A DNA stretch of 64,000 nucleotides from Simonsiella sp051414845. Lineage in GTDB: Bacteria > Pseudomonadota > Gammaproteobacteria > Burkholderiales > Neisseriaceae. Of this stretch, positions 16,581 to 24,672 are shown piece after piece. The DNA lies in NCBI GenBank assembly GCA_051414845.1, contig CP183313.1, positions 744,001 to 808,000 of the forward strand. Reading direction: 5' to 3'. Within the stretch, counting starts at the first letter, position 1. Each line of letters opens with the position of its first letter. The position numbers were made by a program, and so were the translations under genes. Under the pieces are notes generated by a model. That model worked only from the letters and a program-made list of their open reading frames with translations, was not told the origin of the DNA and searched no databases.

Positions 16581-17098
16581 GATTTTCTCTTTCTGTTATC
16601 GGGTAAAGGTTGGTCGCGTTTCTTGCCTGTGGCGGGGTCGTAAATCCGCGACCATTCGTACAATAATTCATCGGGTGTTTTCGGCTTGGGCGATTTCAGG
16701 CTACCTTTTGCCACGATGTTGCTTAGGTGTTGCAAAATTTGCCGTTTGTTTTCTGCGGCGTGTTGCCGTTGCTCTGGTGTCGGCGGTGGCGTTTTCTGTT
16801 CCAGCAAGCCTGCCACTTGGCGTTCTGGGCGCGGTGGTATCAGTTTGATTAACTGCGCGGGCTGCTGCCAACGCTCGGCTTGGGCAATTAGCTGCCTGAA
16901 TGCGCTGGGCAGTCGTTGCTCGTCTAGGTCGCGTTCAAACGCCCAAGTATGCGGCGTTAAGGCTTCTTCCCATACGGCTGCCAACGCGCTAATGGTGTCG
17001 GCGGGCGGCGCGCCTTGTAACCGCAAAACCAGTAGTTTTTGCAAGCCGTCTATCATTTGGTTGTATGCCCAATCGGGCATTTTGCGCGGCGGTTTCAT
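16577..17098 (-). CDS. Early-region hypothetical protein, 173 aa
   Basis: The protein starts KPPRKMPDWAYNQMIDGLQK and ends in a basic tail. It overlaps both neighbours by four bases (ATGA-type), so it is in the same translationally coupled operon. Trp-rich N-terminal and Gln-rich middle segments are visible. No family was recognised. Confidence 0.65.
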   Translation of the reverse strand: MKPPRKMPDWAYNQMIDGLQKLLVLRLQGAPPADTISALAAVWEEALTPHTWAFERDLDEQRLPSAFRQLIAQAERWQQPAQLIKLIPPRPERQVAGLLEQKTPPPTPEQRQHAAENKRQILQHLSNIVAKGSLKSPKPKTPDELLYEWSRIYDPATGKKRDQPLPDNRKRKS

Positions 17099-17565
17099 CG
17101 GCGTAATCCTTGTAATTGCATGGCGGCGTTGAGTGTTTGGCTGCTTTCAGGCTGCCTGAAATCTTGTTGCGGCAAAACCTGTAAACCTTGTCCACGCCAG
17201 CCGCTTATCACTTCATACAAATAACCATGCGATTTGAGCGGTAGTTTCAGGCTGCCTGAATTGCGCCGCGCGAGCATTTCGCGAAAGCCGTATATCCATG
17301 CTTCGGTTGGGGCGGGGTAGTCTACGCGGTCGCGTGTAATGGCGGCACGTTGCATATCGGGCAAGAGTTCATTGAGCAGTTTTGCCATGCGCGCCCATGT
17401 TAAAACGGTGTGCGCGGGGCGAAATAAGCCGAGATATTGCACCGCTAATTTGGCAGGTTCGCCGCCAATGTTCATCACGGCTAACAAGGCATCGCGGGCG
17501 TCGTCGTTTGCCAGCAGCGCGTCTAGGCTGTTTTCTGCACCGCAGCAGGGGCAACGGGTTTTCAT
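17095..17565 (-). CDS. Zinc-ribbon early phage protein
   Basis: About 156 residues from the ATG at 17565. The N-terminus RCPCCGAENSLDALLANDD carries a CPCCG half zinc knuckle. LAVQYLGLFRPAHTVLTWAR follows. Proteins with this N-terminus recur in BcepMu-type early regions, but I do not know the role. A DUS within the gene codes for DFRQPES. Confidence 0.65.
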   Translation of the reverse strand: MKTRCPCCGAENSLDALLANDDARDALLAVMNIGGEPAKLAVQYLGLFRPAHTVLTWARMAKLLNELLPDMQRAAITRDRVDYPAPTEAWIYGFREMLARRNSGSLKLPLKSHGYLYEVISGWRGQGLQVLPQQDFRQPESSQTLNAAMQLQGLRR

Positions 17566-17696
17566 GATGTTGCCGCTCCTTGTTGCCATGCGAGCCAAAG
17601 ATAGCGTGTGATTTGGTGTGTGTATTCTTGGCGCGTGGGCGACATGCGAACCGAAAAACCTTGCGCTTTTGCCCATGTTTCAAATTGCTGTCGCAT
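17562..17696 (-). CDS. Small early-region protein, 44 aa
   Basis: The short product (MRQQFETWAKAQGFSVRMSP...) starts inside a DUS and overlaps the zinc-ribbon gene by four bases. The tight coupling to both neighbours is the main support. Confidence 0.5.
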   Translation of the reverse strand: MRQQFETWAKAQGFSVRMSPTRQEYTHQITRYLWLAWQQGAATS

Positions 17697-17697
17697 T

Positions 17698-17892
17698 TCA
17701 GGCTGCCTCCATGTAAGCGTTGGGATAGCGTTGGTGTAAATGCGCCAAGGCGGCGGTAACGCTGTAAAAATGTTGTTCACTTTTGCCGTCTTCTTGCAAC
17801 AAGGTTTGATTGCGCGTGGCTTGGTGGGTGATGGTGACGATGTGTAAATCGTCGTGGGTGTGGCTGGGTAGGTAAACGTGGTAAATATTCAT
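17698..17892 (-). CDS. Early-region hypothetical protein, 64 aa
   Basis: The product begins MNIYHVYLPSHTHDDLHIVT and ends YMEAA, where the DUS word provides the final Ala codons and the TGA stop. It has His-rich N-terminal beta pattern and no known family. It sits in the leftward early operon. Confidence 0.55.
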   Translation of the reverse strand: MNIYHVYLPSHTHDDLHIVTITHQATRNQTLLQEDGKSEQHFYSVTAALAHLHQRYPNAYMEAA

Positions 17893-17902
17893 GATGTTGT
17901 CC

Positions 17903-18217
17903 TTAGGGTTGCGGTTCTAATACTTCGCCTGCGGCGGGGTCGTTTGACCAGATGTGCATTAAGGCAAGGGCGTTTTCTTGCTCGGCGCAAGCGGTGTGTA
18001 AGCGTTGCAAGGCATAACGCGCGGCGTGGTCGCTGGGATAGCGTTGCGCATCGGGAGCGTGTTGGATGTTGATACAGTCGTACACTTGGGTCTCTATGTG
18101 ATAACTAGGCTGCGGTTTGGGGTGGATTGATTTTCCAAGCGTGATGCCGACTGACAGAAACACGCCTGCCGCTGCAAACATCCCCGTTAATACGTTGCCT
18201 AATGTGTATTGCGCCAT
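17903..18217 (-). CDS. Early-region protein with one membrane helix, 104 aa
   Basis: The N-terminal segment NVLTGMFAAAGVFLSVGITL is a probable membrane helix, followed by a soluble domain with CINIQHAPDAQRYPSDHAAR. It starts two bases downstream of the B gene stop. The function is unknown. Confidence 0.6.
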   Translation of the reverse strand: MAQYTLGNVLTGMFAAAGVFLSVGITLGKSIHPKPQPSYHIETQVYDCINIQHAPDAQRYPSDHAARYALQRLHTACAEQENALALMHIWSNDPAAGEVLEPQP

Positions 18218-18218
18218 T

Positions 18219-19340
18219 TCACACTCCCCTTACAATATCCGCGTCCACTTGGCTAAACCCTAAACCTGCCGCTTCATTCATCGCGGCGGAAATCAAGTTG
18301 TTTACTGCCAATGGATACAGCAAGCTATTTTGTTGCAGTTGGTTTTTGCTGCGGCTGGTTACGGTTAAACGCTCAGCAATGGCGTCTATCGCACTCTCGG
18401 TCAAGACTTGGGCGGCGTCCACGCCCACGCGCTCAAACTTGTGTTTCAGGTAGCCTGTTAATTTGCCGTCTGTCAAAGGCAGCAGCGTAACCAATTCACA
18501 GCGTTGCACCACTTCGCGCACGTTTGGATTGTTTTCACTCAATTTTTGCCCTAATTCCGTTTGCCCGATTAACACTATGCCAATCAGTCGTTCAAAGCCG
18601 TTTTTCAATTCAAAAAAGCGTTTTAGGTGCTTCAAAGTGGGCAGCGAAATGCCATGCGCTTCTTCAATGATTAAAACGTGTTTGTTGCCCGCTTTCGCGC
18701 TTTCTTGCAAGGCTTTGTGGATTTGGCGGAAACGCGCTTCGGGGCTGCGTTTGGGCGATGTGTTGGGCGAGACCGCTTCTAAAATCGCTTCGGCGATGTG
18801 TACCGCTTTGAGCGTTTTGCCCTTTTGGTCATTGTCTTCCATTGCCAACACATACGGCTCAATCAACACCACTTGGCGACCTTCGCGGTTAATGCGGTCT
18901 TGCAAATCTTCGCGCAGGGTAGATTTGCCTGCGCCGCTTTCGCCTACGACCGCCATAAAGCCGCCTTGCGTGGCAACCTGAAACATCGCCTCGCGTACAT
19001 AGCGTACGTCTGGGGTCAAATAAATATCCGCCGCCGATTGGATTTCATCGTTGAATGGGTCGCGTTTGAGTCCAAAATGCGCGCGCGTTTTTAAACTTAA
19101 TGCCGATTTGCGTAATAACATTTCTGTGTCCTTTTCAGGTTGTGGGGCAGGTTTCAGGCTGCCTGAAACGTCTATGCCGTGTTGTTTAAAATAATCTTGA
19201 ACTTTTTGGCAAAATGTCGCGCTGTCTCGCTTGGGTAGCCGACCGTGATTGATGAAATTGAGCAACATGGTTTTGCTGCACCCTATTTCATCCGCCATTT
19301 GGCGCATAGATTTGCCCAGTTGTTTTAATTGCGTTTTCAT
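18219..19340 (-). CDS. Transposition target-selection ATPase (MuB-like)
   Basis: 373 residues. An N-terminal Cro-like helix-turn-helix (about 8-35) is followed by an AAA+ domain with Walker A GESGAGKS at 133-140 and Walker B HVLIIEEAHG at 221-230. MuB proteins bind DNA with ATP and hand target DNA to transposase A. The start overlaps the transposase stop by four bases. A DUS falls in the linker and codes for SGSLKP. Confidence 0.92.
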   Translation of the reverse strand: MKTQLKQLGKSMRQMADEIGCSKTMLLNFINHGRLPKRDSATFCQKVQDYFKQHGIDVSGSLKPAPQPEKDTEMLLRKSALSLKTRAHFGLKRDPFNDEIQSAADIYLTPDVRYVREAMFQVATQGGFMAVVGESGAGKSTLREDLQDRINREGRQVVLIEPYVLAMEDNDQKGKTLKAVHIAEAILEAVSPNTSPKRSPEARFRQIHKALQESAKAGNKHVLIIEEAHGISLPTLKHLKRFFELKNGFERLIGIVLIGQTELGQKLSENNPNVREVVQRCELVTLLPLTDGKLTGYLKHKFERVGVDAAQVLTESAIDAIAERLTVTSRSKNQLQQNSLLYPLAVNNLISAAMNEAAGLGFSQVDADIVRGV

Positions 19341-21148
19341 CCGCGCGTCCCCGTTCTGTTAGCGGTTTTAACCAGTATCAACTTCGGTTCAGGCTGCGTA
19401 ATCTGCTCAAATACCGCGTCTAAATCGCTTTCTGGCGCACCGTCGGGATAGTGTTGTTGCAATCGCTTCATCGCCAGTTTCCAGCTAAATCCAATCGCTT
19501 CGGCGCGCGGTTTCAGCAGTTTTGCCAGTTCTACTTTGTTTAATATGGCTGCCTGAACGTCCATTTTGTTGTAATCCATTTGCGTACCGCGCTTGGGCAT
19601 ATAGCCTGTTTTGCTTTCCGACAAAACTTTTTCTTGGTGGGCAAATGGGTCAATGCGACCGCCAAAGGGCAGGTTTTTCGCTTTGCGGTTTTGCGCGGCT
19701 TGTTCCAAAGTGTCGGCTTGCATGGCGAGTTTTTCCAGTTCTTTGGCGTGGGTTTGAATTTCAGTATCTGCATAGGCTTTGTATTCCTGCCCCACAATCG
19801 CCGCATTCACAGGGAAACCGAATGTATCCACAATTCGTTCAGGCACTTCCAGCCAATACGCTTTACCATGCTCATCAAAACGCTGAATCTGTGCCGAAAA
19901 CGGCTTCCACGGATTTTTTGCTACCATAATCTTGTCGGCGTTTTGTACGATTGGTTGAATACCCGATAATTCAAAAGTCCGTCCTTCAAATGAAATAGTC
20001 AAATCTGGTGCAACCACACGCTCCACAGGTCGACTCAAAACCAGTTCGCGGCAATAATCAGCGGGTGGTGGAATACGCAATTCATCGGCTTGAATTTTTT
20101 GCCATGCCTGAAACCGTGCCATACCATGTCTGCTATGTGTTTTATTACTGTTAAACAACAACATCCACTCATTTGCGGCGGCTTGCAGCTGGCTCAAACT
20201 GTTCACACGGATAAATGCCAATTTGCCTTCAAAATCCCGTTCAATTTGGTTATTGGCTTGCTCAACCTGACCCTTCGCGCGTGGATTGCCCACTTTATTG
20301 ATGATGATTTCCACGCCAAGCTGCTGACACAAATTTTTAAAACCAAAACCCGTATTCGCCGAACCAGGGTCAAGCATGACCATTTTCGGTACGCCACAAA
20401 ATGGGAATTTCAAACGGTCTTTTTTGGGTTGAATAGCTTGGATAAAGGCTTCACACAAATTTTCAGAATTTTCCCCACCCATCACATACCACACAAAAAT
20501 ACAGCCCGAAGTGTGGTCTGTAACCACATACCGCCACACACGGTCTTTCACGATTTTGGCGATATTTTGGGGTTTGTTTTTGTAAAACTCCTGCTCACGC
20601 ATCACTTGCAAAGCCAATTCATTCTTTTTCTTTTCAGACGGCAAATAAAACAACACGCACAAACTCGCATCAATTTGCCATAAATGATTGGGGTGCAGAC
20701 TGCGTAAATGGGTAACAGGTTCAGGACGCAATAATTGCTCGGGATGCAAACGGTATTGTTTCAAAGCGCGAGTAATGGTGCTGACCGACAAAGTAATCAC
20801 TTCGCCTGTGCTTTTATCCACACGAGTAGGGTCAATTTCTTTATTCGCAATTAAAAATTTGACCGTCTCTTCCACAGTACCCAATTTTTTGTTATTGGCT
20901 CGCATGGCTTGCAAAATACACGCCGAAATCATTTGTGCATCTTCACGGCTCAATGCGGTTTTTCCTGCATCGCTGCGTTTTTTCCGCTCAGGTTTAATCA
21001 TGACTTGCTCCAACTCTTTGTATAACCTTGCTACACTCATGTTCAGTTTGACAGCTTCGGCTTTGAGAAACGCAGTTTTACCCCCATGTGGCAGTTGCCC
21101 TAATTTGATTGCAATCGCATTCAACCGTTCGTTTAAAACCGCGTTCAT
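19337..21148 (-). CDS. DDE transposase A (MuA/BcepMu gp10-like)
   Basis: 603 residues. The rve-type catalytic core has D160 (LWQID), D260 (KMVMLDPGSA) and E296 (AKGQVEQ), giving the D-x35-E spacing. An N-terminal HTH region (about 25-50) and a C-terminal Mu-type beta barrel follow (DLTISFEGRTFELSGI). The enzyme joins the phage ends to target DNA during integration and lytic replicative transposition. All catalytic residues are present, so it looks functional. Confidence 0.95.
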   Translation of the reverse strand: MNAVLNERLNAIAIKLGQLPHGGKTAFLKAEAVKLNMSVARLYKELEQVMIKPERKKRSDAGKTALSREDAQMISACILQAMRANNKKLGTVEETVKFLIANKEIDPTRVDKSTGEVITLSVSTITRALKQYRLHPEQLLRPEPVTHLRSLHPNHLWQIDASLCVLFYLPSEKKKNELALQVMREQEFYKNKPQNIAKIVKDRVWRYVVTDHTSGCIFVWYVMGGENSENLCEAFIQAIQPKKDRLKFPFCGVPKMVMLDPGSANTGFGFKNLCQQLGVEIIINKVGNPRAKGQVEQANNQIERDFEGKLAFIRVNSLSQLQAAANEWMLLFNSNKTHSRHGMARFQAWQKIQADELRIPPPADYCRELVLSRPVERVVAPDLTISFEGRTFELSGIQPIVQNADKIMVAKNPWKPFSAQIQRFDEHGKAYWLEVPERIVDTFGFPVNAAIVGQEYKAYADTEIQTHAKELEKLAMQADTLEQAAQNRKAKNLPFGGRIDPFAHQEKVLSESKTGYMPKRGTQMDYNKMDVQAAILNKVELAKLLKPRAEAIGFSWKLAMKRLQQHYPDGAPESDLDAVFEQITQPEPKLILVKTANRTGTRG

Positions 21149-21151
21149 ACC

Positions 21152-22036
21152 TTACTCCGTTTCAAATACCGTTCCATCATCGGGTAAATCAACCTTTGCC
21201 CAAGCAGGTGTTTCAGATGACACATCAAACACAGGCAAATCATATTGACCACGCAATAAATTTAAGTCGGCTTCAATTTGATTGATTGCGCCCAACATCG
21301 CTTCACGATGCGACAAACCGTGTACCTGTTCATGGGCGGACATTTGTGCAAAATATTCGCCCAACTGTACCAAATGGCTGCGAATGGCTACCGCTTTACT
21401 GGATACCGCCATATTCAATTCACTGGCAACATCGGCAGGCTCAGGCTCTTTCAGGCTGCCTTTTTTCTTGGACTTCTCCAATTTTTCCGCCAGCTCATCA
21501 ATCTTGCTGTTTTTATCGCTCAACACCTTGTCTTTGGCGGCAAGCTGCTCGCGGTTTTCACGCAAATGCAAACGCAACTCGCGCACCGTCATGCGGTCAA
21601 TATCGTCCAGCGTTGCGCCGTTCAATTCTTCGCCATCCGCCAAACCGACCAACGTAACATCTTCTTCTACCAGCAATTCCAGCAGCTTGGATTTGCCCAA
21701 ATCCATCAGCTTGGGCGCGGCTTTTTGCATTTGGGGTGTGGCGAAGCGTTGGGTGGCGGACATCAAACGAGCGGTTTCGCTATGTCCAATGCCAAATTGC
21801 TCTTTAACAATTTCACTAAAACGGCGATATTCCGTGTGTTCTTTCAAAACAATCAATACGCGCCCAAGTTCAAACATACCTTCCAGCGTTTGGCGCACTG
21901 CATGGCGACCGCGTTCAATCCAAGTCGCTTCGTTGTAGGCTTCGCCGTTACCCCATTGCTCCATAATCATTAAGCTGTGCATCGCTGCCTGATTATTCGT
22001 TTTGTCCGCGTCAATCACTTCTACTTGCTTATTCAT
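21152..22036 (-). CDS. DUF3102 early phage protein
   Basis: 294 residues. The N-terminal half has GRHAVRQTLEGMFELGRVLI and HTEYRRFSEIVKEQFGIGHS, the DUF3102 pattern. A Lys/Glu coiled coil spans about 155-195. The family accompanies BcepMu-type transposases and is probably DNA-associated. It starts three bases before the transposase gene and has GGAG at its ribosome site. Confidence 0.82.
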   Translation of the reverse strand: MNKQVEVIDADKTNNQAAMHSLMIMEQWGNGEAYNEATWIERGRHAVRQTLEGMFELGRVLIVLKEHTEYRRFSEIVKEQFGIGHSETARLMSATQRFATPQMQKAAPKLMDLGKSKLLELLVEEDVTLVGLADGEELNGATLDDIDRMTVRELRLHLRENREQLAAKDKVLSDKNSKIDELAEKLEKSKKKGSLKEPEPADVASELNMAVSSKAVAIRSHLVQLGEYFAQMSAHEQVHGLSHREAMLGAINQIEADLNLLRGQYDLPVFDVSSETPAWAKVDLPDDGTVFETE

Positions 22037-22047
22037 TTTTTATCTCC

Positions 22048-22073
22048 AATCTTTCCCGACGTCGGGAAAGATT
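22048..22073. promoter_or_regulatory. 26-base perfect palindrome between two early genes
   Basis: AATCTTTCCCGAC followed at once by its reverse complement (22061-22073) fills the gap between the HTH gene stop and the DUF3102 ribosome site. It could be an operator or a cruciform/attenuator. With no loop and no U run it is not a typical terminator. Confidence 0.65.
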
Positions 22074-22364
22074 TCAAAATCGGTTTACACGTTGATTCAA
22101 TTCCGCCAACTTCGCCTGCATACTTTCATGCTGCTGCCTGAAACGTTCCGCGATTTGCAAGGTTTTCATGCTGTAAGCAAAGTTACCGTTGTCCAGTTTG
22201 GTTACCAAACCTTCGGCGATTAAATCTTCCAAATCACGGCTTACTTGCGTGGGTGTTAAGCCCAAGCCATCGGCAATTTCTTTATTGCCCAAACCGATAA
22301 TTGGGTGTGCTTCCAATGCCTTAAACACTTTCAGCACACGGCTGCCTTTTTTACTGGTTGCCAT
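22074..22364 (-). CDS. Winged-helix regulator (IclR-like HTH)
   Basis: 96 residues. VLKVFKALEAHPIIGLGNKE, LGLTPTQVSRDLEDLI and GLVTKLDNGNFAY make up a winged helix like the N-terminal part of IclR regulators. The C-terminal 30 residues are a coiled coil. It probably regulates early transcription. Its start overlaps the preceding gene. Confidence 0.75.
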   Translation of the reverse strand: MATSKKGSRVLKVFKALEAHPIIGLGNKEIADGLGLTPTQVSRDLEDLIAEGLVTKLDNGNFAYSMKTLQIAERFRQQHESMQAKLAELNQRVNRF

Positions 22365-22584
22365 CAGGTTGCTCCTTCAATCCAAGCAGCACCGCCGCCT
22401 GATGGGTTGCCCCGCGATAACCGCGATAGCGACCGCCCAGCAAATGATTAACCGTGCTGATTTCCAGCCCAAAATGCCGCGCCCATTCGCTGCGGTTAAT
22501 GCCGTGCCGAAAAAACCAAGCTTTTGCTGATTGCGGCGTTTGCGGATAAGGCAAGGGTTTTAAAATCAAAGATTTATTATTCAT
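22351..22584 (-). CDS. BcepMu gp16-family DNA-binding protein (Ner position)
   Basis: 77 residues with the pattern SAKAWFFRHGINRSEWARHF and VNHLLGGRYRGYRG, a short HTH protein matching the BcepMu gp16 family. It is the first clear gene of the leftward early operon, where Mu has Ner. It overlaps the next gene by 14 bases. Confidence 0.78.
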   Translation of the reverse strand: MNNKSLILKPLPYPQTPQSAKAWFFRHGINRSEWARHFGLEISTVNHLLGGRYRGYRGATHQAAVLLGLKEQPDGNQ

Positions 22585-22633
22585 ATTGATGCCTTTTTAT
22601 GGTAAAATGTGTTTTTTAACAGAGAAAAATCAA

Positions 22634-22933
22634 ATGTCTCAACAAGCCGAATTTGCCACACCAGAAGAACATATTGCCGAGCTGTATCGCCGTATTGATG
22701 TGCTGCATGACCGCTTGAACAGCATTGAGCCTATTTTGCTGTTGTTTTATCAGGCTGCGGAAAACAAAGATTTAATCAATGCATTGGCGCAACGTGCTTA
22801 TCAACTTGCACAAGAAAATGACACTAATCCCAACGCCGTTTATTTCTTGAAATCATTCGTTGAAATAATTGCTCAAACTCCGCAAGAGAATGCTCCGTTG
22901 CCAACAAAAAATGGTGGTAACGAAAACGTTTAA
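22634..22933 (+). CDS. Hypothetical helical protein, 99 aa
   Basis: The product begins MSQQAEFATPEEHIAELYRR and is mainly helical. I use the ATG at 22634 over an in-frame ATG at 22586. It reads rightward, towards the repressor, from the divergent early control region. No family was recognised. It overlaps an antisense frame at 22824-23006. Confidence 0.55.
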   Translation: MSQQAEFATPEEHIAELYRRIDVLHDRLNSIEPILLLFYQAAENKDLINALAQRAYQLAQENDTNPNAVYFLKSFVEIIAQTPQENAPLPTKNGGNENV

Positions 22934-23006
22934 ATGCCTGTAATTTGCGGCGGATAATTGTGCGGATTTCTTGCCGAATAATGCGGCGCAATTGTTGTTC
23001 ATCCAT
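22824..23006 (-). CDS. Possible 60-aa basic protein, antisense overlap
   Basis: A good ribosome site (GGGAGC, seven bases before ATG) precedes MDEQQLRRIIRQEIRTIIRR, a basic helical peptide. It overlaps the 3' end of the rightward frame at 22634-22933 by 110 bases, so only one of the two may be real, or both in different states. Confidence 0.35.
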   Translation of the reverse strand: MDEQQLRRIIRQEIRTIIRRKLQAFKRFRYHHFLLATEHSLAEFEQLFQRMISRNKRRWD

Positions 23007-23108
23007 TTTTTTGCTCCCGAAAATGGTAAAGTGGGTTGGAAAAGGGGTGTTTGTGTTTTGATGTGGGGATTATAGGAAGTAATCTTCCAATTTTGCAAGG
23101 ATTATTTT

Positions 23109-23489
23109 ATGAAGAATTCTTCTGATTTTGCTAATCGTTTGAAAGAACAAAGAAAAAAATTAGGTTTAACCCAAACGCAAATCGCTGAAATTTGTGGTGT
23201 TTCAGGCAGAATGTGGGGGGATTACGAACGTGGTATTAGCCAACCCAAAGCGGAAGTACTCTTCCAATTTAGAAAAATCGGTATAGATGTGAACTACGTC
23301 ATGCATGGTACAAGCAATGAAACTTTTAGGCAGCCTGAAATCATTTTATCGGCAGAAGAGCAAGATTTATTAGCACAATTTAGGCAGCTTAACCAAGATG
23401 GGAAAACAGCTATTTTTTCCATGTTATCAGCACTTTTGCCTAAAAAAGTTGCCGAAGATAATCCAATTCAAAGACATTATGGCACTTAA
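23109..23489 (+). CDS. Cro/CI-type repressor without protease domain
   Basis: 126 residues. An N-terminal XRE helix-turn-helix is visible (LGLTQTQIAEICGVSGRMWG, residues about 18-45). The C-terminal half has LSAEEQDLLAQFRQLNQDGK, a helical dimerisation segment. No S24 peptidase domain follows. GGAAGTAATCTTCC at 23075-23088 is a candidate operator just upstream. It faces away from the transposase operon, as expected for the lysogeny repressor. Confidence 0.8.
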   Translation: MKNSSDFANRLKEQRKKLGLTQTQIAEICGVSGRMWGDYERGISQPKAEVLFQFRKIGIDVNYVMHGTSNETFRQPEIILSAEEQDLLAQFRQLNQDGKTAIFSMLSALLPKKVAEDNPIQRHYGT

Positions 23490-23500
23490 AAGGAAAAGGA

Positions 23501-23677
23501 ATGAGTAGGCGAAGCAGCGATACGCTATGGGTAAAACGCATCCAACGCCAACTAGACGGCACACTATTGTTGATTAGCGACAATACTACCTATCCGCCCA
23601 TGCACCCGAATTTGGACGATCACCACGATATTCAGGTAATCGGGCAGGTTGTGAATGTGTCAAAGGATATTTATTGA
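23501..23677 (+). pseudogene. C-terminal fragment of an S24 (LexA/CI-type) repressor
   Basis: The 58 codons after AGGAAAAGG encode SSDTLWVKRIQRQLDGTLLL, ISDNTTYPPMHPNLD and VIGQVVNV, the last strands of an S24 peptidase fold. The HTH domain and the Ser and Lys catalytic residues are missing. It follows the intact repressor by eleven bases. It is either a deletion remnant of a former repressor or a retained dimerisation piece. Confidence 0.75.
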
Positions 23678-23703
23678 TTGAGGGAATAAAAAGAGAATTG
23701 AAT

Positions 23704-24672
23704 ATGGCAAAGAAAATCACTAAAACGATTCATTATTTACGAGCGCAATCAGACCACCAGTTATTCAATTTAGAACAAGCATTGCGAACGGTCTTACAGG
23801 CAGCTCCCACGGTGCAAGATACGCAAGTTGGGCAATTCAATCAAATTACACAAATTATGCACCGAAACACAACACCAGCTGATGTAAACGGTAATTTGAT
23901 TGGTGGCATACTAATACATATCGGCAGCGGAACAAAAGATGAACATATTCGTACAATGAATAACCAGCCGTTACAACAAGATGACCAAGGTGGAACACAA
24001 GCACCGCCAAACGGCTATTCTTTTTTGCGTAAAGAAGCATTTTTGTATATTGTTCAGCACCATGTGATTTTTTGTGGACACGGTCTTCTGCAAGCATCGG
24101 CAGTTGCTTCTTATTTAAATACATTAAGTCAGCAATTGCAACATGATGAGTCTGATGTTATTTTATTTAATATTCAATTTAAAGCAGTAGGAAATTGCGA
24201 TAGATTAGCATTAATTCAGCAACATGGTGTAAAAAGCATTGCATTAGATGTCTCTGCTTACGATTTATCTAGAGATAAGATGTATCAAGAGAGCCGTTCC
24301 ACAATAGCCAAAGCATTGGGCAGTATTGGTAACCTTTTAAGTGCCGAATTGAGTGATGAAGAATTAGAAGCGCAGTCTGAAATCCACATTAATTTAGAAG
24401 TATCGTTAAACGGTAACTCCAAAGCGAGCATAGAAGCACAATCGCTTATGCAAGAGCAGGCAGAAGAAATTATTGATGATGAAACTGTAAATCAAGGGTT
24501 TTCCATTACCACCCAGCGAGGCGAAATTATTAAACCGTCCGATGTAAAGCTTTCAAAATCTGTTAGAATAAGACGCTATGAAGAAGCTAATTCTTTACTG
24601 CCAAATTCTGCGTTTGCCGCAATTAGCGAATACTTTTTGGAACTTCAACAAAGACAGCTAACAGAGCAATGA
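23704..24672 (+). CDS. Cargo protein of unknown function, candidate immunity gene
   Basis: 322 residues from the ATG at 23704; an in-frame ATG at 23674 overlaps the S24 fragment. Recognisable segments are HYLRAQSDHQLFNLEQALR, VGQFNQITQIMHRNTTPADV and SFLRKEAFLYIVQHHVIFCG. I recognise no family or catalytic motif. It overlaps the next gene by four bases (ATGA). Cargo placed next to a prophage repressor, expressed in lysogens, often blocks other phages. That role here is inferred only from position. Confidence 0.7.
   Translation: MAKKITKTIHYLRAQSDHQLFNLEQALRTVLQAAPTVQDTQVGQFNQITQIMHRNTTPADVNGNLIGGILIHIGSGTKDEHIRTMNNQPLQQDDQGGTQAPPNGYSFLRKEAFLYIVQHHVIFCGHGLLQASAVASYLNTLSQQLQHDESDVILFNIQFKAVGNCDRLALIQQHGVKSIALDVSAYDLSRDKMYQESRSTIAKALGSIGNLLSAELSDEELEAQSEIHINLEVSLNGNSKASIEAQSLMQEQAEEIIDDETVNQGFSITTQRGEIIKPSDVKLSKSVRIRRYEEANSLLPNSAFAAISEYFLELQQRQLTEQ

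Noticed and set aside
21282..21938. Long rightward open frames antisense to DUF3102
   Set aside because: They lie fully inside a well-supported leftward gene, have no ribosome site or recognisable family, and show the Ser-rich composition typical of antisense frames.
23674..23703. Upstream start for the cargo protein at 23674
   Set aside because: It overlaps the S24 fragment and would add ten residues; the ATG at 23704 is a more natural start, although its ribosome site is weak, so this stays open.
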